Below are positions 54,360 to 64,000 of a stretch of DNA of 64,000 nt, piece after piece; position 1 is the first letter of the stretch; each line of letters opens with the position of its first letter. The notes under the pieces were generated by a model that saw only the letters and a list, made by a program, of their open reading frames with translations, did no database searches and had not been told where the DNA came from. This DNA is from Limnanthes douglasii subsp. nivea. Lineage: Eukaryota > Streptophyta > Magnoliopsida > Brassicales > Limnanthaceae. A program made the translations under genes and the position numbers. The stretch is from assembly GCA_036936605.1 (NCBI GenBank), contig JAUPFV010000004.1, forward strand, positions 122,314,852 to 122,378,851. The letters run 5' to 3'.

Positions 54360-56750
54360 ATGGCCACCAGAGGGAGCAGATCAGAGAAAGTCAAGAGAAT
54401 CTTCCACCAATTCGATACCAACCGCGACGGAGGTCTCAACAGAGAAGAAATGGCCCGACTTGTCGTCGCTGTAAACCCTAGGGTTAAATTCAGCGAGGAA
54501 CAGATCAATGCGATTCTTGACGAGGTTTTTCGAACCTACGCCGAGTTCATCGACGGTGGCAAGGGGTTAACATACGATGGCCTTCTCCGGACGTACGACG
54601 ACGGCGCCGGAGATGTTGATAGGGATTTCGACGCGTTGGGATTAGAGCTTAATGCTGATGACACCAAAATTTCGGAGGCGTCGTCTTCTTCGATTGTTGA
54701 CGAGAGAATTATCGAGTCGCAGAAAAAGAAGAGGACGGCGGCGTGGGCGGTTTCGCCGAACCACGGGATTGTGTTTGACGAAACGTGGAAGATTGTGGAC
54801 GATTTGGAGATTCTAGTGAAGAGATTGAAATCGAAGCAGGCGAAAGAGGGGAAACCGAAAGGGGATAATTTTGATGCATTTTCTGATGCCGGTTGGTCGA
54901 GGGAATTAGGTCCGGTATCGGATAATTTGGAGAAGAGAGTGTTTTGGGAGGAATCCGGCCATGATTACACGGTTTTCGTGAAGGAATTAGGGGTTTTGAG
55001 GAGCAGAGCAGACGGTGCGAGGTCGAGAGAGGAGGCCTTTGATGGGCATATGGCTATAGGAAGGGTTTTGTATGAGCACCAATTGTATAAAGAAGCTTTG
55101 GTTAGCTTCAAAAGAGCTTGTGAATTGCTGCCTACAGATGTTAGACCGCATTTTCGAGCAGGAAATTGCTTTTATGTTTTAGGTAAATGCAAAGAAGCTA
55201 AAGATGAGTTCTTGTTAGCTTTGGAAGCTGGAGAATCAGGTGGGAATCAATGGGCTTACTTGCTTCCTCAGATTTACGTCAACCTCGGGATTGCTCTAGA
55301 AGGTGAAGGTATGGTTTTAAGTGCTTGTGAATATTATAGAGAAGCTGCAATTCTACATCCAACTCATTATAGAGCTTTGAAACTATTGGGTAGTGCTCTT
55401 TTTGGGGTAGGAGAATATAGAGCTGCTGTTAAGGCATTGGAAGAGGCTATTTTTATGAAACCCGATTATGCAGATGCACATTGTGATTTAGCTTCTGCTT
55501 TACACGCCATAGGTGATGACGAAAGAGCAATCGAGGTTTTCCAAAAAGCTATTGACTTGAAACCGAGTCATGTCGATGCTTTGTATAATCTAGGTGGGCT
55601 TTATATGGACTTGGGTAGATTTCAAAGAGCATCTGAAATGTACACTAGGGTTTTAGCAGTCTGGCCTAACCATTGGCGAGCACAGCTCAACAAGGCCGTG
55701 TCCTTGTTAGGCGCTGGAGAAACCGAGGAAGCTAAGAAAGCTTTAAAGGAAGCATTGAAAATGACGAACAGGATTGAATTGTACGATGCGGTCTCACACT
55801 TGAAACAATTACAGAAAAAAAAGAATAAGAATGGAGGAGCCAACGGGGAAGGGGCTTTTGTTGTGGTTGACCCCTCGAAGTTTAAGACAGTGAGTGAGAA
55901 GACTACAGCAAGGGGGGATTTAGCTACTGCACTACACATTCGGTCTTTTCAAAGAGTTTCTAGGTTTAACCATTGTGATGTAGAGCTCTTGAAGAGGGAA
56001 ATGAGAGAAAATGACGTTCCCTTATCTTACTCTGGTGGTAGCGTTCCTCAGAAATCAATTAGGAAACCTAATTTGGAGGAAATTCTCCGTAGGTTGCTTA
56101 GATTCTTAAAGCCGGATACTTTTCAAGGGTCTATGAAAGCTGTAAACGAAAAAATCTTGTCGGTCTTAGATGATACGGGTTCAGGCAGAGTCGATTTAGG
56201 CATGTTTTACGCCGTTATCGCTCCCATATGCAGTGGCCACCCTGATAAACGGAAACGAATTGCATTTGATGCCCTTTTATGGCGTCCTGTAAACGAAGGT
56301 AGTTCTCAAATTCGAAAAGCTGATGCTATAAGTTACATAAAACTGTTAAGATCTATATTCATTCCTACTCAAGGGATAAGTGAAGTAATGGAAGTCCGTG
56401 GAGATGAAGATCTCACCATGGTTTCTTTCAACGATTTTGTTGTAATGTTTGATGATCTTGATTGGGGTTTCGGGATCATGTCAACTCTTTTAAAACTCGA
56501 ATCCGGGGATAGAACACGACATGGACGGCGTGCCTGCTCGGTTTGCAGGTATCCTCTGATCGGATCACGATTTAAAGAGGTGAAATCCCGGTTTAGTCTT
56601 TGTAACCAATGTTATAGTGAAGGTAAGGTGCCTCCTGCATTTAAGCAAGATGAATATAGATTCAGAGAATACGGAAAAGAAGGAGAAGCAATGAAAGATA
56701 AGTGCTTGTGCTTTAATGTTCAATCAAATAAAAACCCAGTAACTAGTTGA
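54360..56750 (+). CDS. EF-hand and TPR protein with C-terminal zinc-binding region (At1g05150/At2g32450-like)
   Basis: 796 residues, no intron, close to the roughly 800 residues of the plant family. A canonical EF-hand loop spans residues 19-30 (D19, N21, D23, G24, E30) in DTNRDGGLNREE. Residues about 225-470 hold at least six TPR units with the usual G..Y..A/A...P pattern, for example A-L-K-L-L-G-S-A-L-F-G-V-G-E-Y and A-L-Y-N-L-G-G-L-Y-M-D-L-G-R-F. Residues about 480-715 form a conserved second region. The C-terminus (about 725-755) has paired cysteines, C-S-V-C then C-N-Q-C, resembling a ZZ-type zinc finger. Known relatives are described as calcium-binding TPR proteins without a settled biochemical role; the TPRs suggest a protein-binding scaffold responsive to calcium. 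The frame is intact. Confidence 0.9.
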   Translation: MATRGSRSEKVKRIFHQFDTNRDGGLNREEMARLVVAVNPRVKFSEEQINAILDEVFRTYAEFIDGGKGLTYDGLLRTYDDGAGDVDRDFDALGLELNADDTKISEASSSSIVDERIIESQKKKRTAAWAVSPNHGIVFDETWKIVDDLEILVKRLKSKQAKEGKPKGDNFDAFSDAGWSRELGPVSDNLEKRVFWEESGHDYTVFVKELGVLRSRADGARSREEAFDGHMAIGRVLYEHQLYKEALVSFKRACELLPTDVRPHFRAGNCFYVLGKCKEAKDEFLLALEAGESGGNQWAYLLPQIYVNLGIALEGEGMVLSACEYYREAAILHPTHYRALKLLGSALFGVGEYRAAVKALEEAIFMKPDYADAHCDLASALHAIGDDERAIEVFQKAIDLKPSHVDALYNLGGLYMDLGRFQRASEMYTRVLAVWPNHWRAQLNKAVSLLGAGETEEAKKALKEALKMTNRIELYDAVSHLKQLQKKKNKNGGANGEGAFVVVDPSKFKTVSEKTTARGDLATALHIRSFQRVSRFNHCDVELLKREMRENDVPLSYSGGSVPQKSIRKPNLEEILRRLLRFLKPDTFQGSMKAVNEKILSVLDDTGSGRVDLGMFYAVIAPICSGHPDKRKRIAFDALLWRPVNEGSSQIRKADAISYIKLLRSIFIPTQGISEVMEVRGDEDLTMVSFNDFVVMFDDLDWGFGIMSTLLKLESGDRTRHGRRACSVCRYPLIGSRFKEVKSRFSLCNQCYSEGKVPPAFKQDEYRFREYGKEGEAMKDKCLCFNVQSNKNPVTS

Positions 56751-57522
56751 TATTTTTAAATTTTGTTGTTGTTATGAATTTGTTTAGTGAGAGTGTAAAA
56801 TAATTGGGTTTCTAAGAGATTGGCTTCTAACATTTTTGTTCAACAAAAGATTATTTTTCTAAAATATCTGATCTATAATGGTGTATAATTTTGTTTCTCT
56901 TTTCTGTTTTGTTTAGACTTTTTCAAGTTAATTCCTTTTAAGGGCTTATAATATATATTTTGCTAATGGAAAAAGAATAGGGCCAATATGGAGTAGAAAA
57001 TGGAATCGGTATTTATGTTTTTGATGGACTTAAATTAGTAAGAATTATTCTTAGACGTATGAAGAGTACTTTAATTCTGATTACTTAATTATTGAGCTAC
57101 TGGAATAAATTATTTTTAGTATTTGGGTCCCATTTCCAGCTAAAAAGAAAAAGGGTTTTGCTTTAGACCCAAGTTTACTTTTTAAAAAGAAATGCATATG
57201 TTTTTAATTTAATTCGAACAAATACAGAACTTTTACAATATTGTTAAAATACTATATAAGTCCGAATATCGACTAATATAAGATAAGAGCATAAGGGTTC
57301 AATTATGTTTATAATTCTAAAATAATACTATCAAATGAAAAGTAAATCCAGAGTCATTTGAATATCATGTCTTTTAAATCATTAGCTCAATTAGTAAATG
57401 AATAGGTAATTGTTTTTATAAAAATATAAAAATTATTTGTAGAGGTAAAACAAGTTACATTTATTTTTGTGGTACATTATTAGTTATAATAATTAATAAC
57501 GATAACAAACTTGTACACAAAT
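56751..57522. other. 3' flank of TPR gene and spacer before the tRNA pair
   Basis: The first 200 bp probably contain the TPR gene 3' UTR. The rest is AT-rich with no gene. Confidence 0.4.
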
Positions 57523-57594
57523 GGGTCCATAGCTCAGTGGTAGAGCATTTGACTGCAGATCAAGAGGTCACCGGTTCGAACCCGGTTGGGCCCT
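57523..57594 (+). tRNA. tRNA-Cys (anticodon GCA)
   Basis: 72 nt. The acceptor stem GGGTCCA (57523-57529) pairs with TGGGCCC (57587-57593) including one G-U type pair, and the discriminator is T/U as expected for tRNA-Cys. D arm AGCTCAGTGGTAGAGC, T arm CCGGTTCGAACCCGG. The anticodon stem TTGA/TCAA encloses CTGCAGA with GCA. Short T runs follow (TTTTTCCTTTT). Confidence 0.93.
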
Positions 57595-57658
57595 ATTTTT
57601 CCTTTTATTTTTAAATTTGTCAGGTTAATTAATTTTCTACCAATTAGCTATCAACAAT

Positions 57659-57730
57659 TCCGTTGTAGTGTAGGTGGTTAGGATACTGGTCTCTCACCCG
57701 AGAGACCCGGTTCAAGTCCCGGCAACGGAA
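57659..57730 (+). tRNA. tRNA-Glu (anticodon CTC), degraded, possibly a pseudogene
   Basis: The acceptor stem TCCGTTG/CAACGGA is perfect and anticodon CTC lies in the loop CTCTCAC. The anticodon stem reads CTGGT against CCGAG, with two mismatches. The T stem has lost one G relative to the usual plant tRNA-Glu (CCCGG-TTCAAGT-CCCGG), leaving a mismatch, and total length is 72 rather than 73. The box A/B regions are mostly kept, so transcription could occur, but folding should be impaired. It sits 64 bp after tRNA-Cys. Confidence 0.75.
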
Positions 57731-57736
57731 TTTTTA

Positions 57737-58000
57737 TATTTTTAAGTTAATTTTTTTTCAATCTTAAATAAACAAACCAAAAAAGTTTTTGTTGCACAAA
57801 TTTAAAGCCACTATAGACTAAAAGTCCAACATGAGGAACTCTATTTAGTGTTTAGATACCCATAGAAATATTTTTAAGTTAATTTTTTTTCAATCTTAAA
57901 TAAACAAACCAAAAAAGTTTTTGTTGCACAAATTTAAAGCCACTATAGACTAAAAGTCCAACATGAGGAACTCTATTTAGTGTTTAGATACCCATAGAAA
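57737..58000. repeat. 132-bp tandem duplication
   Basis: The segment 57737-57868 is repeated almost without change at 57869-58000, including the whole TCTATTTAGTGTTTAGATAC phrase. Near identity points to a recent event. It directly follows the degraded tRNA-Glu. Confidence 0.9.
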
Positions 58001-58009
58001 ACTTGCATC

Positions 58010-59150
58010 AGACTCATTGAAAATAACAGTTTTATAAATGTATAACTTTTCAGTAGAACTTAAGCCTTTATAACTCTTATTAGTACCAGAATAGCCGAGG
58101 AAAAAACACTTATAAAATAAAACTAAAACTGAATTTATAAATTATGGAAAACATTTATACCTATATTTTTAATAAAAAGAATAGATTGGTTTCTGTGATA
58201 TAGTTTCTTATAAGGTGTAAGATAATTTAAACAAATAGCTAGTAATATGTTAATTAAAAATATAGCTATAGAAAAAACCTCGTACCAATACTTATAAGGT
58301 AATTTTGATTGAGCTAATAGACTGAGTCATGCTTATATGACATGCATATTCTTTCTCTCAGCTCTCCCATTACGGGCAGAATTATATGTGTTAGGTGCGA
58401 TCAAAGTCCCATATCCCATATCGGTTATACATGAGAAAGATCAGTATGTAAGTTAAGAATATATCTTTATTAGTGGGAGGCTTTTTGGAAGTGGACCAAA
58501 AGCAAAGCCGTGCGGGCCAGGGGGCCCAAAGTGGAAAATATCACACTAGTGTGGAGATTTGATTGTTCTTACTTATATACAAAAACGGAATATCTAGACC
58601 CCATATATTCTAAAATATGGACATGATGTTCTTAGTTGTATGCATGATAGTTTTGTAAGAGAAAGAAATGCTATAAATTCATCTTCCACTATGCTTGTAT
58701 AACTTTAGTTTTCCTCTTAAACTGTTTTTAACTATAGTTTTGAATTGAACAAATACATCAAAGGCTTCACTCTTAGTTTTTTTGAGGATATAACTAGGTG
58801 TACCTACTGTAATCATCTACAAAGATTATATAGTACTTGAAAGTATAATGTGCCTAAATAAGAGAAGGTCTCTATAAATTTGTATGGACAAAGTCTAGGA
58901 AATTTAAAGAATGAGGAGTATATATACAATATAGTAATGAACAATATTTTCTTGTTTGACAAGCATCACGAAATTTGAGATGTTCTTTCTGATCAAAAGG
59001 AACATCACACTACTTTAAAATATAAGCTAAAACGTGATTAAAAGAATGGCCCAGTCTCATGTGCCAATCTTCTTTTAAGGGATATATAGATTTTAATTTA
59101 AGTAAATTCAACACTAAATACCGTTGAACATTAACATATAGAATGACTCT
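58010..59150 (-). pseudogene. Copia integrase remnant interrupted by a solo TRIM LTR
   Basis: Minus-strand pieces include L-A-H-E-T-G (about 59070), C-P-Y-K-F-I-E-T, K-K-K-S-E-A-F-D-V-F-V-Q-F-K-T (about 58750), and after the insertion C-P-Y-N-S-A-R-N-G-R-A-E-R-K-N (about 58390-58340). This is the order expected for Copia integrase. Removing 58389-58614 together with one ATATG rejoins the frame across the insertion point. Stops are frequent elsewhere. Confidence 0.7.
58389..58614 (+). mobile_element. Solo TRIM LTR with 5-bp target-site duplication
   Basis: Begins TGTTAGGTGCG and ends ATTCTAAA. It is clearly related to the LTRs at 35206-37039 (GTGGACCAAAAGCAAAGCCG; TTCTTACTTATATAC). It is flanked by ATATG at 58384-58388 and 58615-58619. 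The USE has decayed to ATCCCATATCG and the TATA box is mutated. No internal region remains, as expected after LTR-LTR recombination. Confidence 0.8.
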
Positions 59151-59837
59151 TATAAGATAGGTAATTAGCTAATCTTTTAATTTTGTATAATACATCTTTA
59201 GATTTTCATGTTAGCGATGATGAGGTCGGATAATTTTGATACTGCTGCTTACCCCTATCCGAAGGGCTGTTCGAACTGAACCATTATCATGAGATACCGC
59301 ACAATGTAATGTTAGTGGAACGTGACTAAGAAATGTGCTGGTCATTTCATATCTTGGGCTAATGGGTTCTTAAACTTAACCCAAGCCCACAATCCGACCC
59401 GAAAAGCCCATGTGTCATTAATTAAATATAAATACCCCAACTACTTTCATTAATGAAGGTGATCTGAATTTACTACAAGCAGACACCTTAATTATCGCTC
59501 TACATTTCACCCTAAACCTTAAATTCTAAAAAAACTTTACAAAATTACCCTCAATCAGAAATAGTCCACATTAAGTAACACTCTTTATGCTACATTGTCC
59601 TTCATAAAACAAATAGAATTATAAAATTCTACATAAGTTTGGATTTTAAGAAGTAAGTAGAACAACATATAATAGATTTTAGTGATTGTTGGTATATGCA
59701 AGATGTTGTTTAAAGTGATACATTTGTTTTCATTTGTAGTAATTTTAGAGTAACTTATTTTTAAAATTTAACTTTTCTACCATTACCTACCATGACAACA
59801 AGCTTACCATTGTAATCATGTTTAAGTAATTAGGTTA
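59151..59837. other. Spacer with dispersed repeat
   Basis: No gene. A phrase at 59785-59815 (TACCATGACAACAAGCTTAC) is related to 31347-31377. Confidence 0.35.
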
Positions 59838-60143
59838 TGTTAGAATATTCGACTAAATTTGGAAAGCTGGATTCATGGAGTAATAATTGGGGTCAACTAT
59901 TGACCACTATAATTTGGGATTTCACATACTGTCCTTAATCCTCTCCCTATAAATCAGTGTATTAAGTTTCCTTGTATAGGCCTCTAAGTTCTCTATATAT
60001 TGAGAGCCTTATTACCATTGCTAGAAAAACAAGCGCAACTTGTAATGATTTGATTCATAAAAAACAAATAAATATATTTCCTCTTAAACCCTAGCCGCCT
60101 CCTGCGGCTACTTCTCTCTTTGTTTTTAACATGGTATCAGAGC
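59838..60143 (+). repeat. Copia LTR and primer-binding site
   Basis: The LTR spans 59838-60131, from TGTTAGAATATTC to TTTTTAACA, and is followed at once by TGGTATCAGAGC (60132-60143). A TATA box (CTATAAAT) lies at 59947-59954. This is the 5' LTR of the gag-containing fragment that follows. Confidence 0.8.
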
Positions 60144-60181
60144 ACGTGTGATTCTGGGAATTCTGAACATCCTCAACAAAG

Positions 60182-60495
60182 ATGGTTGGCAATGAAGTCG
60201 TGGTAAGTCAAATTCTTGATGAATTAACAATGCAGATTACTGCCATTCTGAGAAATGGTCTCGGAACACAACAACAAACAACTAACCCCGAGAATTTATC
60301 CCTAGGGATTAAACTCGGTGGTGACAACTATGCCCTATGGGTAAACCTGATGAAGAAAGCATTTGGGGGAAGGGGGAGAGGTTCTCACATTACAGGGGAG
60401 CCGACACCTACATCCAAAACTGACAACACATATACAAGGTGGGCACAAGATGATCGATGTGTTTTCACATGGATTATAAAATTCAGTTTTTTTTA
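60182..60495 (+). pseudogene. Copia gag, N-terminal fragment
   Basis: The ATG opens a frame with I-K-L-G-G-D-N-Y-A-L-W-V and G-G-R-G-R-G-S-H-I-T-G, followed by T-Y-T-R-W-A-Q-D-D-R-C-V-F-T-W-I-I, the start of an RE1-type Copia gag. After about 90 codons the similarity stops and sequence of another element begins, so the protein is truncated. Confidence 0.75.
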
Positions 60496-60750
60496 GATCC
60501 GGTTGTAGTTCGGTGGTTTACCTTAATGTCATGCATCATGGCCTCACGAATTTCCAAAATTCAGCTCCTCATTGAGGAGTTCGTGGAAAATATTTATCTT
60601 TCGAAGAATCCATGTATTCCATTTTACTTCATCCTAGAGAACGATTTTAAAATTGTGAATGACTTTCTTGAGGCAAAGAACACATGGAAACAACAATATT
60701 TCTTCATTAGTGGATGGTGGGAGATGGCCAAAAAAATTCAAAGAAAATAA
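60490..60750 (+). pseudogene. Tat-lineage antisense-ORF fragment fused to Copia gag
   Basis: The frame encodes V-V-V-R-W-F-T-L-M-S-C-I-M-A-S-R-I-S-K, related to V-R-Y-F...W-F-T-L-I-V-C-I-I-V-S-R-I-S at 47080-47180, with the middle of the motif deleted. It continues with E-F-V-E-N-I-Y-L-S and F-K-I-V-N-D-F-L-E-A. No further Copia sequence follows. Confidence 0.55.
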
Positions 60751-60834
60751 ATAATCCGTACTTGAAGTTACTTATTATATCAGGTACTTCAATTCTAACT
60801 TATATTTTTCTTGTAGTGATTTCTAAATCCCAGC

Positions 60835-63250
60835 CAAGGGCGGATTCAGAACTCAAATTAAGGGTATGCCAAAAATAGTACTAAAAACATTGAGAAAATA
60901 AATAAATATTTGAGTACTACATTGTAAAAATATATTAATATTTCAATTATAACTCAAAATGAATATTTATTTCTAGTCCAAACATAAATGCATTATCATA
61001 TTACTCATGCTTTGAAAGCGCTTGATAATATCTTAATCATCGATTGTACTAAAAAATATATTTCTCCACAAATGTCACTAAGAAATTATTAAGCCATTAA
61101 TTAAAGAGTCGATTTCTCAACTCATTCTTCACATATTTTATACAAGACAAAACACGTTCAACACTTGCGGTGGCCACCAGTAATGACAAAGCTAGCTTTA
61201 AAAGTGTGTATACCAATCCAAAAGTCTTGTGTTTTTTTGTACGAACGAGAGTTCTACATAGATCTGAAAAACCTTTCAAATTGGAAAAATTATCATTTAT
61301 CTTGACACACTCAATATAAGTCTCAAATTGACTAGACAGTTCTTCATCACTAACATGTTGAACGTCAGTTGGATAAAATCTTGCCAGCCTCACAAGTGAT
61401 TTAACATCAAAATCTTGTAATGAAGAATACAAATTCAAACACGCCACACAATTCAACAACTCAACATTTTCCGGTGTAAAACGATCACCTAACTCTTTCA
61501 TTATAAAATTAATGACATGTAAAAAAAATAATTCTTGAAATAATTTAGATTTGTAAAAAATGGAGCAACCCTTTTAGATTTGTTATCTTTCACATACCTT
61601 GATTCCATGTTCAGCACATCGATTTCAAAATTGCCACAAGAACTCGTAATTTTTTCATAAAATGCTTTTTCATCCACTATCTCTCATTTGTTGAAGCTTG
61701 TTCTTACTTACTTGGACAAATTTCATGGCAGTAACAATATCTTGATCACCTTTTTGTAATGCTTAAGGAAACTCATTTGTCAATGATAAAACTTCAACTC
61801 TTAAGTGCAACATAAATATAAAACCAAAAGTTTGCATGACTAATAACAAACTTTTTGGTTCACCCTTTCTATTACTTTTTAAAATTTCAAGAACTTTAAT
61901 AATAAGAGTAAAAAAATCAACCAACCTACTAAGAATCCTAAAGTAAGATCCCCACCTTGTATCACATGCTCTTGCAATAGACTACTTTTGATTCAATCCG
62001 GTACCAGTTTCAACCAACTCATCCTCAATTAGATCTGCAAAATGAGCAACTTGTTCTTTTATGAAGCAAAGATTGTCGTTTGTTAGACGAAGTTAAAAAG
62101 TTTACAATACGAGACACTTCAAGAAAAAACCAACCAACATCTTCATGCTTCCGAGCCATTGAAACAAGAGCCAATTGAAGTTGGTGAGCAAAACAATGAA
62201 CGTAATAGGCTTGCGATTTTCTTTTTGAATCAAAGTTTTTAATCCACAAAATTTACCTTTCACATTACTTGCTCCATCATATCCTCTCCTCGAAGTTTAG
62301 ATACACACAATCCAAATCCCGATAACAAAGTTTGAAGAGCATCTTTAAACGCTATTGCACTAGTATCATCAACATGAACAATTCTAATAAATCGTTCAAC
62401 AACGAATCTTCTAGCACCAACAAACCACACAACTATCACCATTTGTTCTTTACCAGAACAATCTTCGGATTCATCAATAAAAACACAAAAGAAACCATCT
62501 CCGATTTATCCAACTATCTTTTTACCTGTTTCAACAACACATGCATTTGCAAGTTTTTTTCTGAATAGTGGGACAAGTCATCTTACAATTTCCTCCATCA
62601 CTTCTAAATGATTCTGCTATTTTGTCACTGTTTCTCTACAAGGCTTCAATAAATTTTAGAAAATATCCCTTATAAGAAGATTTCCCCTCTCATTATGCGT
62701 CCTAAATGCCATTCCACCTCTAACAAGAAACTTGACTATTTCAAGTGGCGCTTGTATACGAACAAGATAATTAGCTTCTCATTTTGTACCGTGTTTTACA
62801 AATGATGATTCGATACTTTGATTTTTCTTCATAAGATCTTGACATGCTTTAAAACACTTTCTGTGATAACTATTGATGTTACCAACATATATATTCAAAT
62901 TTTTCCTTAGATTCCAACCTTGAAAACCATGAATCACAAATGCACAACTGTTGGTACCATTGTAGCACAAATAAAAAGGCAAACAAAACACATCATTTTT
63001 TTGTTGTACTATATTCCAACTAATCATTGTCTTAATACATCATCTTGATCATTTGGACGATACTTAAGAATTTGAGTTCTTTTTCCGGGATCCAACTCTA
63101 AATATCCCCCTTTTTTAAATATATCATTTGAAGATGATGGGTCACGGTCACTTGACGACCGAGTAGAAGTAGGTCTTTCGGATGGTCTTTCAATTGATTA
63201 ATTTCCGATAATAGAAGTATTAGAGTCCAGAAACCTAGGGGTAGGAATAA
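60835..63250 (-). pseudogene. hAT transposase remnant, TTF/ZMYM1-like
   Basis: Minus-strand order: R-K-F-F-I-P-T-P leader (about 63260). A TTF-type region with L-D-P-G-K-R-T-Q-I-L-K-Y and W-N-I-V-Q-Q-K-N (63120-62780). A catalytic-region piece with Y-Y-V-H-C-F-A-H-Q-L-Q-L-A-L-V (62249-62025). The hAT C-terminal dimerisation piece L-V-A-T-A-S-V-E-R-V-L-S (61180-61100). Several stops and frameshifts disable it. GGGCGGATTCAGAACTC at 60839-60855 resembles the terminal sequence of related elements and may mark the 3' end. Confidence 0.75.
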
Positions 63251-64000
63251 AAAACTTGCGTAACATTCTGTAAACAAATCAAGACGAACGAAACAAAATT
63301 CACTAGTAATATGATAAAAAACCTAAAATTAGTATCAAAATCATTTGAAACTTAAATACAACTAGTAATCAAATCACTACAAAACATATTTTATTATTTA
63401 TACTTTAATTTGATTATAGCATCTTATTATTCAAATATAATTATTTAATTTGTAAACTTGATATAAAAAAATTATTACTTAAATAAAATTAATAAATTAC
63501 CTTTAATAAACTTATGTAAATCATTTAATAACTAAAACTGGCATAAAACATTATTACTTATATTAAATTAATAAATTACCTAAATCTGGTTAATAAACTT
63601 GGTATGAAAAAATTATTACTTAAATAAAATTAATAGATTACTTAAATATGAATAATAAATTTATATATATAATTTATGTTCTAAATTTATAAAATAATAA
63701 TAATAATAATATTTGAACCTATTTAACCATTAATAAATTGCTTAACATATTAATAGTTTATATACATTTTTTATATACAAATTTTATAAAATATATAAAT
63801 AAATAAATTTAATGCAAATAATTTATTAAATAAATATATATGATACTTTCTTTATTTCTTAATACCTTTATTCCTTTTAAAAAATCCAGTAGTTTTAGTC
63901 TCTACTAATAACAAAATCAAATATGCAATGAAGTATATCTAAACAAAATCAAGAATATGCCAAGAAAAGAGAAATGTGCACAAAGAAAAACTAAAATTAG
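63251..64000. other. AT-rich DNA with microsatellite
   Basis: No gene. A (TAA)n-type microsatellite lies at about 63688-63712. The phrase AAAAATTATTACTTAAATAAAATTAATA recurs in diverged form near 63465, 63545 and 63610, suggesting an old tandem repeat of about 70-80 bp. Confidence 0.45.

Noticed and set aside
57659..57730. tRNA-Glu considered as a chloroplast-derived copy
   Set aside because: The sequence and CTC anticodon match nuclear plant tRNA-Glu, not plastid trnE, which has a UUC anticodon and a different acceptor stem.

Overview
This is a nuclear window from a flowering plant, most likely a eudicot. It is AT-rich, has few genes and is crowded with decayed retrotransposons. Spliced genes with GT-AG introns, plant-type tRNA genes, a plastid-envelope FAX1 gene and plant LTR retrotransposon families all support this. 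The sequence does not settle the family or genus, and no species is claimed.

Four protein genes look intact. (1) A two-exon defensin-like/NCR-like secreted peptide gene lies at 11470-11852 on the minus strand. (2) An intronless 845-residue DEAH-box RNA helicase related to the splicing factors DHX16/Prp2/ESP3 lies at 21542-24079 (+). (3) A six-exon FATTY ACID EXPORT 1 (FAX1, TMEM14 family) gene lies at 26614-28690 (-). (4) An intronless 796-residue protein with an EF-hand and TPR repeats lies at 54360-56750 (+). There are three tRNA loci: Leu(CAA) at 25709-25792, Cys(GCA) at 57523-57594, and a degraded Glu(CTC) at 57659-57730.

The rest is transposon-derived or unrecognised. From left to right: the 5' end of a Tat-lineage Ty3/Gypsy element (1-1855, -) abuts the reverse transcriptase of a degraded Copia element (1860-4255, -). 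A housekeeping-type promoter and leader (about 5372-5640) ends at a LINE (5640-11030, -). A second, older LINE (about 14400-20640, +) carries a 779-bp non-autonomous hAT-type element inside it (18654-19432). A Copia scrap (20690-20990) precedes the helicase. A mitochondrial-looking insert (26065-26290) lies just 3' of tRNA-Leu, and a MITE-like element sits in FAX1 intron 2. A 5'-truncated Copia element (31945-35147) is fused at its 3' side to a tandem TRIM array (35164-37039) with three LTRs and two internal regions. A satellite-like repeat of about 310 bp lies at 40480-41850. A Tat-lineage Gypsy element (about 45880-53830, -) shows the antisense ORF and tandem repeats typical of that lineage. 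After the TPR gene come the tRNA pair, a 132-bp tandem duplication, and a Copia integrase relic interrupted by a solo TRIM LTR with a 5-bp target duplication. A Copia LTR plus gag fused to a Tat antisense-ORF scrap follows, and last a degraded hAT (TTF/ZMYM1-like) transposase.

The most unusual signal is the repeated appearance of plant snRNA-type promoter architecture inside transposons. The TRIM LTRs carry a perfect upstream sequence element (USE) 24-25 bp from a TATA box, the spacing of Pol III U6 genes. The hAT-type element carries three tandem modules of near-USE plus TATAAAA with exactly 32 bp between them, close to the spacing of Pol II snRNA genes. Whether these promoters work cannot be told from sequence.
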